DNA of 47,730 nucleotides from Amoeboradix gromovi. Lineage: Eukaryota; Sanchytriomycota; Sanchytriomycetes; Sanchytriales; Sanchytriaceae. Positions 30,128-39,225 of this stretch are shown one piece after another. The position numbers and the translations under genes were made by a program. Under the pieces are notes generated by a model. It worked only from the letters and a program-made list of their open reading frames with translations, did no database searches and had not been told where the DNA came from. The stretch spans positions 1 through 47,730 of the forward strand of contig JADGIF010000008.1 of NCBI GenBank assembly GCA_018985225.1, in the 5' to 3' direction. The stretch's first letter is position 1. Each line of letters opens with the position of its first letter.

Positions 30128-30735
30128 GAAAATTAATGAGTTTCAACCTATATTTGAGACAGAAAATAAGAAACTGATACCATCACATTGGAAAGGAGTT
30201 TTAATTCATAAATTTAGTCAGTTTCGCAAGAGAACCTTTATTTTAAGGACTCCATTGCCGATCAGCTTTGCCTAGGTGCTGTTATGATTCTGTGCAACTT
30301 GTTTCGTCTTTATATAAGATTTGATAGCGATAACATGGCAATGGCAATCTTACCTATTGATTCTTTCAGGCGGCATCTCAGTGGCTTCACTAGTTTGATG
30401 GGACTTGTCTCTCGAAGTTATAAGATTGCAAATTATGTCCCCTGAGTTGGGAGTTAATTATTCTACGTTATATAGAAAGACACTACTATGTTCTATGAAA
30501 ATAGATGCTGAGAGTGTTAAAATGATGATTTAAGAAAAGAAAGATTTTTTAGCTATTATGAGGAAACACCCTATAAAAAGTTCCAAAAAATTTAGAATAC
30601 AGATCTTATCAAACCATTACAATAGCATTAAGACCATCATTAGGACCTGGAAACTCGAAATCCTATTGAAAAAGCAGCTTAAACGTTGTTGTCCGCCAAC
30701 GCGATGAGAATTGATCGCTAATTAGTGGATACATA
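30128..30735. other. Intergenic with one relic-like ORF
   Basis: About 600 bp upstream of the kinase. Apart from the interrupted ORF at 30435 I see nothing. Confidence 0.5.
30435..30707 (+). pseudogene. Possible gene relic, 91 codons with one internal stop
   Basis: From an ATG at 30435 a frame reads MSPELGVNYSTLYRKTLL..., meets TAA at 30531, and continues for 57 more basic codons (KHPIKSSKKFRIQILSNHYNSIKTIIRTWK) to TGA. ELGVNYSTLYRK looks like a helix-turn-helix, as in transposases or Myb-like proteins. The family is unknown and chance cannot be excluded. Confidence 0.22.
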
Positions 30736-31040
30736 CGGGACATCAAATATAAAAACCAGACTAGCTTTCTGAAATTGTTTGAATTATTATTTCAAGTTTC
30801 TATTAACCGATAGTAAATTAAATTAAATTAATCAGATTGGTTGCACCTTTTGCTTAGATACTCAAAGATCTTATTTGAAAGAGATATTGGGTCATCTTGT
30901 CTTATTTTAAAGAGAGGGATGACATTAATGAAAGAAAAGCGGTTTGAAAGAAGCAGGACTTTTATTAATAATAGTATTTCCTCCTTATGGTGCACGTACC
31001 TTAAAAATGACTTGGTCAAGTTTTTATATTTGGTGTCCCA
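30736..31040 (+). mobile_element. MITE-like repeat, copy D
   Basis: 305 bp. Starts CGGGACATCAAATATAAAAA and ends GTTTTTATATTTGGTGTCCCA. Flanked by TA on each side (30734-30735 and 31041-31042), fitting a TA target duplication. No transposase ORF. It ends 171 bp upstream of the App1-like gene. Confidence 0.92.
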
Positions 31041-31211
31041 TAGGATTAACAGAAACGGGGAAATTGAAGTATCCCAATAAGACAAATTTGTATGCGCTTT
31101 ATGAAATTAAATTTTTCCTGATTACTGGATCTAGAGCAGAATAAACTCTCGATTTTCTATAGATCGCACAGGAGCCCAAAAATCGCATTCCTTGTTTGAG
31201 GATTTCAGTGA

Positions 31212-32348
31212 ATGGAAGCTACTATATATCCCAGCATTTCTAGGTTATTAGATACCAAAATTCATGTTCCAGTACATATTCATGTATATAACATTTTAGA
31301 CATTGAAAGGAATGGTGTATTGCCGAAGGACATTTCATTCTCAAAAATGCAAAAATCTAAAATATTCGGCAAGTCTATAATAAACGGGCTAAAACTGTTT
31401 AAACAACAGCGATTAAAAGAGATCAGTATTCTAATAAAAGTACTAAATACAACTAGAGTAGTTCAAACCAATTCTGACAGATGCTTCAAAGAGACCTTAG
31501 TAATTGATTTATTTGACACCAATATCAGCACAATAAATATAACTGCTGTTGTATCTAATATCGAGTATTATGGAGAATCTTATGTATACCCTATTGATGG
31601 ATACGCCGTAATTAGTGACATTGATGATACTATGCGTATTGCTGACGGCTATGACCTGTATCAGTTATTGTCGTCTTCACTGTATTATAATTATACACCA
31701 GTAGAAGGCATGCCTTCTTTATATGAGAACTGGAGGAAAAATAATAACTGCCGTTTTTATTATGTCACTACAAGTCCAGATCAATTATACAAGGAGGTGT
31801 CTAACTTAATCAAGACATACAACTTCCCAAAAGGTCATTACATGGGTAGACACTTCAGATGGTATTATAATGACTCTCAGGTTAGTCATTCAGACACAAT
31901 TGCAAAATTAATGCCTTCAGAGGGTAACATCATGATAAATGAACACCGTCAGGCTGTTGTTAATGATACCGCGTATCAGCAAGCAGATAAAGACATGACA
32001 GAAACAATTCAACATATTTTAACCGAGCAGGACAGAGAAATGCTGATTTATAATCACAAGTATTTGAGCATATACGAGCTGGTTGATTCACACCCATTGA
32101 CTAAATTCGTTTTAATAGGCGATGATACCGCTCAAGATACATATATATTTAGTAAAATATACTCGCATTTCCCAAATAGAATAAAAAAGATATATATCAG
32201 ACATGTTTGTAAAAACCATCATTTATTACTAAAGAGTTCTTCAGCCAGAGAAATTCAGAACTTGCAGGATGCCAAAAATGCGTTAAAAAATACGCCTCAT
32301 GTAATATTCCTTCATCCATCGGAGTTGCCAATAAATTTTAATTTTTAA
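31212..32348 (+). CDS. App1-type phosphatidate phosphatase (DUF2183, HAD-like)
   Basis: 378 aa, ATG start. App1 family enzymes dephosphorylate phosphatidate to diacylglycerol, in yeast at actin patches and endocytic membranes. The N-terminal ~120 residues are a beta-rich domain. The catalytic DxDxT is in YAVISDIDDTMRI (D136, D138, T140). Further HAD motifs: YYVTTSPDQLY (motif II-like), NFPKGHYMGRHFR and FVLIGDDTAQD (the family's GDSGEQD position, here GDDTAQD). An insertion between motifs II and III carries an acidic, helical stretch. It converges on the next gene with 8 bp between stops. Confidence 0.9.
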   Translation: MEATIYPSISRLLDTKIHVPVHIHVYNILDIERNGVLPKDISFSKMQKSKIFGKSIINGLKLFKQQRLKEISILIKVLNTTRVVQTNSDRCFKETLVIDLFDTNISTINITAVVSNIEYYGESYVYPIDGYAVISDIDDTMRIADGYDLYQLLSSSLYYNYTPVEGMPSLYENWRKNNNCRFYYVTTSPDQLYKEVSNLIKTYNFPKGHYMGRHFRWYYNDSQVSHSDTIAKLMPSEGNIMINEHRQAVVNDTAYQQADKDMTETIQHILTEQDREMLIYNHKYLSIYELVDSHPLTKFVLIGDDTAQDTYIFSKIYSHFPNRIKKIYIRHVCKNHHLLLKSSSAREIQNLQDAKNALKNTPHVIFLHPSELPINFNF

Positions 32349-32356
32349 ATTTAATC

Positions 32357-33199
32357 TTATTCCAATGCATGAATATCGATTCTTTCTTCATTTAATATGT
32401 AGAGCACATCTTTTGATACAGTAGCATTCAGTATAGGCAAATCATTTTCTTCACACTTCAGAGTGAATTGCAGACGAGGGGACTTCATCATATCTAAATG
32501 AACTAGCATGAAATCAGACATGGCTAAAATACCATATTTGGTGGATTTCAGTACCTTTGGAGTAAACGGGAGGTCATATTGGGTTAATGTTTGATAATGA
32601 TCATCAAAAACATCAAGTTTGCATAGAGAATTTTGAGCATAAACAATAGCAAAAAACGACATTTCCATGTCCAACACGTCACTCCAATCCACTTTTAGAC
32701 TCACTGATTTGATACTGACCATGGAAGAACGAGTGTAAACAACTATATACTCCTTATATTGGACTAGAACATGATTACGACTGGATTTGATAGATTTACA
32801 TTTAATAAACAGATGCGGTGTAAATAGTGAGTTCTTTTCGTCCCCTTTTATCCAATTTAACGTGTTGATACCTGCTTCGTTACAATAAATAGCACCAATA
32901 GTGTCGAAATGAGCAAGCAACGGGCGTTCATGCAGCAGTAAACTATGATTTGATGGAAGAATCTGCACGTAATGAGGATGCTTGATTTGCAGCAATACGC
33001 CATCACCAATAAAATACTCACCAAAGTGTTCTTTGTCGTTGATGATGCAGCCAGTGGATGTTAATTCAATTACTTGATTATGAATTACGGCAATGTCAAT
33101 TTTATTTTGATCTTTGACAGTCTCATACTGTTTTTGCTTTTTCTCTATACGAGTACGTTTGGACACTAACGATCTGTACAGTGAGTTGAAATCTGTCAT
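32357..33199 (-). CDS. Hypothetical beta-propeller-like protein, 280 aa
   Basis: The ATG at 33199 is chosen over an upstream GTG. The short basic N-terminal helix (residues 1 to about 35) is followed by repeated beta-strand-like segments of about 40 residues (for example VLVQYKEYIVVYTRSS, FFAIVYAQNSLCKLDVFDD, GILAMSDFMLVHLDM, DVLYILNEERIDIHAL), as in degenerate WD or nucleoporin propellers. No WD signature, membrane segment or signal peptide. I do not recognise the family. It lies just downstream of NDUFA13 on the same strand (71 bp). Confidence 0.65.
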   Translation of the reverse strand: MTDFNSLYRSLVSKRTRIEKKQKQYETVKDQNKIDIAVIHNQVIELTSTGCIINDKEHFGEYFIGDGVLLQIKHPHYVQILPSNHSLLLHERPLLAHFDTIGAIYCNEAGINTLNWIKGDEKNSLFTPHLFIKCKSIKSSRNHVLVQYKEYIVVYTRSSMVSIKSVSLKVDWSDVLDMEMSFFAIVYAQNSLCKLDVFDDHYQTLTQYDLPFTPKVLKSTKYGILAMSDFMLVHLDMMKSPRLQFTLKCEENDLPILNATVSKDVLYILNEERIDIHALE

Positions 33200-33270
33200 G
33201 AGGTATGTACCTTGTTTTATGAGCAAAGCAGAAATCACATTCTGGAAATATATTTATTTTATGAAATGAA

Positions 33271-33627
33271 TCAATACAGAGTAATACTTTCCGCATTAAG
33301 TGGAAGATACTGTGGAAGTACTTTGGTTTTTCCTAATTCTGTTTTGAAAGGATTGACATAACCTCTTTCTTTTGATGCTTCCAATATGCGCACAGTGTTT
33401 CTATCAGATTCAGCCTGTAGAAAAGGCAACAGCGATATGCGTAGCCATGCTTTTTCTCTTTTTAATTCCTCCTTCTCTTTAAATCCCTTTAAAAAGTGAT
33501 ACCACCCATATCCCATTATACCTCCAACTCCTAATAGAAGTATTACACTTGATGGGCCTTTGGGTGGAAGATTTCTTTCGTACTTTATTGCGCCAAATCC
33601 ACTTTTTGGAGGCAAATCTTGTTTCAT
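33271..33627 (-). CDS. NDUFA13: GRIM-19 / NDUFA13 subunit of mitochondrial complex I
   Basis: 118 aa, ATG start. An accessory subunit of NADH:ubiquinone oxidoreductase in the inner mitochondrial membrane. The start KQDLPPKSGFGAIKYERNLPPKGPS matches the family's QDxPPxGGYGPIxYKRNLP segment. One membrane helix follows (about 27-48), then the helical stretch LRISLLPFLQAESDR (family: RIALLPLLQAETDR). It implies a working complex I. Head-to-head with the SDR gene (46 bp). AATAAA lies about 11 nt after the stop. Confidence 0.96.
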   Translation of the reverse strand: MKQDLPPKSGFGAIKYERNLPPKGPSSVILLLGVGGIMGYGWYHFLKGFKEKEELKREKAWLRISLLPFLQAESDRNTVRILEASKERGYVNPFKTELGKTKVLPQYLPLNAESITLY

Positions 33628-33673
33628 ACGATTTCGAATAAATCAAAAAATCATTGCATTGAAAGGGTGACAC
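33628..33673. promoter_or_regulatory. 46-bp bidirectional promoter region
   Basis: The whole gap between the opposing ATGs of NDUFA13 and the SDR gene. Confidence 0.55.
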
Positions 33674-34513
33674 ATGGCTGTTCTTGATCAGTTATATTCT
33701 TATTTGCCTTTCGGTTCAAGCCCTTCAGTTGTCGATTTAAACAATAAATTTGTTCTGATAACTGGTGCTTCATCTGGTATCGGCCTCGGTTTCTGTCATA
33801 TCTTGTTGAAAAATTATCCTCACGTCAAATTGGTGGTTGTAGATTTGGTCAAACCGGACTTTCAATGTACATTTATCAAATGTGATTTAAGCAAATCTGC
33901 AGAAGTTAAAAAGGTGTTTTTGGATATTTCTGATAAGCACGGCATTCCGGATGTATTCATCTTAAACGCTGGTGTTCAGCACTCTGTTAGCCTTGAAGAC
34001 GTTTCCGATGAGCAATATGAGAGAATTATCAATGTCAATTTCAAAAACTCCTACTACGCTGTAAAACCTTTCCTAGCTGGTTTTAAATCTCGCAAATCGG
34101 GCCATTTAATCTTCACTTGCTCTGTTTGCTCTTTTATATCTGCTCCGAATGCAGTTCCTTACTGTGCGTCAAAAGCAGCACAATATTCATTTGCTGGTGG
34201 ATTAAGAAGCGAACTGAATGATTTCAATGTTCAAGTGTCTACTTTAACACCCGGACATATCAAAACAGCTATGTTTAAAGACTATAAAGTTAAGTACGAC
34301 TGGTTAACACCGTCCATGACTCCAGACTATGTTTCCCATGCTATTTTTAACATCACCCAAAAGCAGTCTTCTCAGCAATGGATGCAGCCAATGTTTACCA
34401 TACTAGGACCTTTAAGTATGCTGTTTCCACCTAGGATGTATTTGTATTTGCAAAGATTGACAGGCGCAGATGTGGCAATTCAGGTAGCACCGAAAATAGT
34501 GGAAGCTAAATAA
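33674..34513 (+). CDS. Short-chain dehydrogenase/reductase (SDR16C / 17-beta-HSD11-like)
   Basis: 279 aa, ATG start. Classical SDR motifs: cofactor-binding TGASSGIG (30-37), NAG (98-100), catalytic Ser near 150 (FTCSVCSF) and Y163-x3-K167 (YCASK), then TPGHIKTAMF. VVVDLV after the second strand suggests an acidic residue for NAD(H). The hydrophobic C-terminus (LGPLSMLFPPRMYLYLQRL) and the overall pattern recall lipid-droplet or ER retinol and steroid dehydrogenases. The natural substrate cannot be read from sequence. It converges on chitinase 1 (23 bp between stops); stop and AATAAA overlap. Confidence 0.93.
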   Translation: MAVLDQLYSYLPFGSSPSVVDLNNKFVLITGASSGIGLGFCHILLKNYPHVKLVVVDLVKPDFQCTFIKCDLSKSAEVKKVFLDISDKHGIPDVFILNAGVQHSVSLEDVSDEQYERIINVNFKNSYYAVKPFLAGFKSRKSGHLIFTCSVCSFISAPNAVPYCASKAAQYSFAGGLRSELNDFNVQVSTLTPGHIKTAMFKDYKVKYDWLTPSMTPDYVSHAIFNITQKQSSQQWMQPMFTILGPLSMLFPPRMYLYLQRLTGADVAIQVAPKIVEAK

Positions 34514-34536
34514 ATCAAGTTATTAAAGTAATTCAT

Positions 34537-35785
34537 TTAGTTTATTTCCTTGGAGTCAGAGTCGACTTTAGCAAACTTTGCGGCCTTCTTTTTTTTCAAA
34601 TATCGATATCCAAAAAATGCAATTATTAACAAAGCTAACAAGCCAAACGTGAGTCCCAAGCCTAGAGCTAATTTGTTCACATGGCTGCAATCTAAATTAA
34701 AAAAAAGTACCTGGCATCGGTAGAGTGTTCAGTTGGAAATTATTAAGAGGAGCCGTGGAAACATTGAAACTTTTAGAAGCAGTGACGACCACTGAATCAC
34801 TTCCTAAACTATCTTGGCCCAGTTCCCAGAAGAAAATACCTCTCAAGTTGTTTTTCTTTATGTAATCCACCTTGATTTGCACAGACTGTGAGTCCTCAAA
34901 AGTGGTAAACAATCCAGACTCTGCATTGTAATACCAAGGCACTTTAGAAGCGTCATCAAAGTAACGATTGCCCTTGTCAGTATCATTAATTTCTTTGTTT
35001 TTAATAGCTACATCACAATTGTTAGTGCAAGCGCGGAACAGACCATGTTTATCGTCGCCCTTTATAACCTCATATTGATAGGCATATAAAGGAATACCCA
35101 ATGCAATCTTGTTATAAGGCACATTAAGTGCTAGTAGCGATTTAACTCCTCTTTCTGAACTGTGGTCAATATTAGGATTATTAGGATTATGAGTAAACGG
35201 AGCTAAATGACTAGCATACCCTCCCTTGAGACTTGCGTCATACGCCATCAAGTTGAACCAGTTGAAATAAGAATGGCAATCTTTCAAATTGTAGTTCTTT
35301 AAATATTCAGGTACACTTGGTACTGCAGCGGTTAGTTCAAAAGTGGAGTTTAGCTTTGCTCTTATATCTTTGGAGAGCTGCACAAAATAAGTGCCTTGAC
35401 CAGACTCGGGATATTCCCAATCTAAGTCCACACCGTCCAAGCCATAGTTCGTTAACAAGTTGTTTAAGTCATCGCCTAGTCTAGCTCGCTTATCTGGGTC
35501 TTGTGCAACCGGAAGAAAGGAAGAGACCCACTTCGAACCACCCACGGAAAGGTAGATCTTCAGATGTGTATTTTTCTGTTTCACCTCTAAAAGGTTGTTC
35601 AAATATTTTACAGCACAGCATTCGTCGCAGTCCTCATCACCAAAAATTAAAGATCCGTCATCTGTGTTGATGTTAAGAAAGCTGAAATTTATATGGCTCA
35701 ACTTTGACGCTGGAATAGCATTAAAATCAATTGGTGACCAAACACTGGTGTACCCAATGACTACCTTTGAGTTTGTTGCGTTCAT
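34537..35785 (-). CDS. GH18 chitinase 1 with C-terminal membrane anchor (two exons)
   Basis: 409 aa after removing 34692-34710. The TIM barrel starts SKVVIGYTSVW; SxGG at 80-83; catalytic DGVDLDWE (D117, D120, D122, acid/base E124); barrel end IFFWELGQ. It cuts beta-1,4-GlcNAc polymers. Exon 2 adds a membrane helix (about 365-385, ALGLGLTFGLLALLIIAFF) and a basic tail (YRYLKKKKAAK). By the positive-inside rule the tail would be cytosolic and the enzyme outside, yet no N-terminal signal peptide is visible, so an upstream exon may be missing or the protein is tail-anchored. Without splicing it ends PGTFF at 34697, a soluble form. Paralogue of the gene at 37472. Confidence 0.93.
34692..34710 (-). 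other. Predicted 19-nt intron (phase 1) in chitinase 1
   Basis: GTACTTTTTTTTAATTTAG. Same position, phase and length as the intron in chitinase 2. It contains an in-frame stop if retained. Confidence 0.9.
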
Positions 35786-37040
35786 GTTTGACGAAAGGAG
35801 TGTCCAATTGTTCGATTTGCATCTAAGAATGCAACATTTGCAAGGAGAATTAATTGGGGTATGTCATAGCCAATGAATTAAATAAGAATTCAAACACTTC
35901 CATCTCCTAGTTAATTTGAGGCCGCTCCAACCTAAACAAAGATTTCAAAATAAATAGTTCTTTCTGTAATCGTGTGTTTTTTGTGCCTCTCCACATATAC
36001 TTTGTAATGGAACTAATTTGGGATACAGAAACTTGGAGCTGGGGATATGTCTAACACAGATCAGGTAAAGAGTTAGTACATCTAATTTGGGGCATTTAAT
36101 GAAAATTTAATTAATTAACTATTACTAATACTGCATTTGCGAACCAACTAGCTATGAGCAATAGGTTAGATGCTATATTCCCTGGTTGTCTGCACCTGGG
36201 AAGTGTGAACTCTGAAATACTTCAGATCTTCACAATTAGCGTAGGCGTTAATAAAATGATTTTGGATATCACAGCAAACACTAGCGTACCGAATTTTTAT
36301 AAAATTTACCATGTTTGATTGCTTAGAGATTAGACAAAATATTCTGCTATCATTCTTTCACCGCTTGTTAGAATGCATCCGATAACCTGACGATTGCTGT
36401 AACACTCATTCACGTTTACATCCACAGCTATATTACCGCAGTGCTCAATCTAAATTACAGACTCTTATGATAGTGAATGCTCTTTTACCTGCCATCATCT
36501 ACATTACGGATTTAGCAGTACTAAGTTCTGGAGTAAATATTACTAATTTCTAGCTTCTAGCTGAGAAGGATTTGAACACCTCTACGATTGTGTTTGTAAT
36601 TTACATCATCATAGCAAGTAATGCTCTATTGTCTCTAAACATGAAAGAATGATAAATTCTAGCAAAGTACATAATAAGGTCAATAAATAGATTGGATACT
36701 TTTGTTGCCGATGAAAAGGCTGAGATGATCTCTTTTGTTGTCTTTAAAACTTTTCTGGCATTGAGTGGGCGCAGTGAATGCTAAAGCGTCCTTATGATTT
36801 TTTCCTGGCATTCCTTAGTAAATACATGATGGTTAACAATTTATAGAAACTGCTGTGTAAGTTTGCACATACAAAACGAAACCAACTAAGTCCCTTCTCT
36901 TATAGACAGTGAGAATGATATATTTGCAAAGCTCAGTAGCACCCTACTTTGTAACAAATGGTGTTAAATAAGCTGATAGTTATTAATATAGCTAGACTTA
37001 TTTTTGAGAAAGCTCAATCTTCTTTTATATTGATGTCTCA
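35786..37040. other. 1.25-kb spacer, no gene seen
   Basis: Upstream of chitinase 1. No ORF that I can support. Near 37023-37040 TTTTATATTGATGTCTCA resembles a lone terminal repeat of the MITE family directly beside copy E. Confidence 0.5.
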
Positions 37041-37460
37041 TGGGGCACCAAACAAAAAAACTAGGCCAAGTCGTTTTTAAAGTTGCTGCTCCATAAGTAG
37101 GAGATACTATTAGTAATAAAAGTCCTGTCAAACCAATTTTCTTTCATTAACATCATTCCTCTCTTTAAAATAAAACAAGATGACCCAATATCTCTTTCAA
37201 ATATATGAGCTCTTAGAGTGTCAAGGCAAAAGGTGCATTATCTGTTCCTTTTTCTTCTTACCACCTTTCGTATAACTTAATTTTTGTTTTCTCTTCTTAT
37301 TAATCATTGTATCTAAGAATTTGATGGACAAAAAGCTTTTATACTAAAATAGTTTACTTGGACCAGTCAGATTAATTTAATTTACTATCGGTTGATACAC
37401 TTGAAATAATGCTTCAAACTGTTTCATCAAGTTAGTCTAGTTTTTATATTTGATGTCCCA
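37041..37460 (-). mobile_element. MITE-like repeat, copy E (reverse orientation)
   Basis: 420 bp, inverted relative to the other copies. On the minus strand it begins TGGGACATCAAATATAAAAA and ends TTGTTTGGTGCCCCA. About 110 bp of extra sequence lies between the TTAATCTGAC and GCACCTTTTG blocks. It lies 11 bp beyond the stop codon of chitinase 2. Confidence 0.88.
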
Positions 37461-37471
37461 TACGTTTATTT

Positions 37472-38828
37472 TTAATGATTTGCCTGTGACAGGGATCGAT
37501 TTGACTTGTTGGAACTCAACTTGTTCGTACTTATTTGTTCATCAGTGTCTTTCTCTATTTTCTTCAAACTTATGTCCTGGTTCCGTTTAAGCAGCCTCTT
37601 TGCTTTTGTCTTTTTATAGAATTGAAATACAAATGCAGATATTATAGCTATGGATGCTGCCCCAAATCCCAATCCTAGCCCAAGAGCATATCCATTTATT
37701 GACGGAGAAGCGCATACTACATCAAAATATAATACCTGGCACTGTTAATGGAAAATATACATCAGATGTTGGACTCAAAGTTAAATTCATTTTATCAGCG
37801 ACCGCGGTAACAACAGAGCTGTCGTCTAAGTTGTCCTGCCCTAGCTCCCAGAACATGGCTCCCTTTAGTGCTTTTGAAGATATGTAGTTAATTTTGTGCT
37901 GCACCGAGTCCACATCTTCAAATGTAGTAAACAATCCAGAATCTGGACTATAGTACCATGGAGCCTTTGCTATATTATCGAAATAGCGATTTCCTTTACT
38001 AGTTCTGCTTATATCCATGTTATTTACGAAAATATCACACTTGGAAGTGCAAGATTGAAAAAGTCCATTATTATTGTTATCGTTTTTAACAACTTGATAT
38101 TGATAAGCGTAAAGGGGTATGCCCAAAACAATTTTACTGTAAGGAACATTCATCGAAACTAGCGATTTAATCGCAGAATCTGCGCTGGCATCCTCAATTG
38201 GATCTAAAGGATTGTGGTATAATGGAGATTGATGGCTCGCCACTGTGCTACCTACACTTGCATCATATGACATCAGATTAAACCAGCTAAAAATTGGGTT
38301 AGCCTCTTCAAGATTGTAATTCTTTAAAATATTTGGAATGCTTGGTATAGCAGCCGTGATTTCATATTTGTACCCTAACTTCGCCCTCAAATCTTTTCCT
38401 AATTGAACAAAATAAGTTCCTTCGTTAGGAAGCGGATATTCCCAGTCTATATCAACCCCGTCTAAGCCATGTGTTGTAATTAGATCACTGATATCAGTTA
38501 CGAACTTCATTCTTTTTACCTCATCTCGAACTACTGGCATAAAAGATTTAACCCATGTCGCACCACCAACTGAGAGGTGAATCCTTAAGTGTTTGTGAGT
38601 TTGTTTTAATTGCAGCAAACTATTTAGATAGTTTATTGCGCAGCATTTATTGCATCCATCGTCTCCGAATATTATTGAACCATCATCAGTGTTTAAATTC
38701 AGGAAGCTATAAGCTATGTGAGTTAACTTATCAGCGGGTATTTTGTTAAAATCTATAGGAGTCCAAATACTCGCATAACCAATAACAACTTTTGAGTTTG
38801 AATCCATGCTTTCTGGCCTAGTGTCCAT
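37472..38828 (-). CDS. GH18 chitinase 2 with C-terminal membrane anchor (two exons)
   Basis: 445 aa after removing 37717-37735; ATG at 38828, with a second in-frame ATG at 38807 that matches the start of chitinase 1 better (MDSNSKVV versus MNATNSKVV). GH18 barrel with SVGG (86-89) and DGVDIDWE (D123, D126, D128, E130), ending MFWELGQDNL. Exon 2 gives a membrane helix (about 379-400, ALGLGLGFGAASIAIISAFVF) and a long Lys/Ser-rich tail ending SQANH. Close paralogue and same strand as chitinase 1, so a tandem duplication. No signal peptide seen. Without splicing it would end PGIIF, a soluble form. Confidence 0.92.
37717..37735 (-). other. Predicted 19-nt intron (phase 1) in chitinase 2
   Basis: GTATTATATTTTGATGTAG. 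It sits after the same Pro codon as in chitinase 1, is equally long and matches that intron at 14 of 19 bases. GT, the TTGAT branch-like motif and TAG are kept. Confidence 0.9.
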
Positions 38829-39225
38829 ATGTGTCAAACTCTACAGTTTTTATGCAATCATAGGCTTATCCTAAACTCGTCGCCCAAACAGTTGGATGGA
38901 TTTCAAGCGTCCTATCACTAAAGCTTCCACCTTTCAAGGGAAGATAGCTAAAAACATGAGATTATCTTAAGCAGGAATGCAAATCTTTCGATACAGTTTT
39001 ATTGAGAGCACTGGTACAGCCCAAAAGATGTTGGCAATTATGTGAGAGAATACATCGTGTGTTATATTCTACCCGAGTTTATCATAATTTTAAAGCTTTA
39101 TCAATCATTGACCAGTTAGATTCAGTCTAAATCAATTCTTTCACAATAGATTAATTAATCCACCGCATTTACTTTTTATTTGAAGAGATAAATCCAGTAG
39201 TAAGAAAGTCGTGATACCCCGCGTG
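38829..39225. other. Intergenic, no gene seen
   Basis: About 400 bp between the start codons of chitinase 2 (-) and the Crinkler/RHS-like gene (+). Presumably both promoters; no clear elements. Confidence 0.5.

Noticed and set aside
30841-31144. ORFs of 79 and 66 codons inside repeat copy D
   Set aside because: They lie in a non-coding MITE-like element and are not conserved in the other copies.
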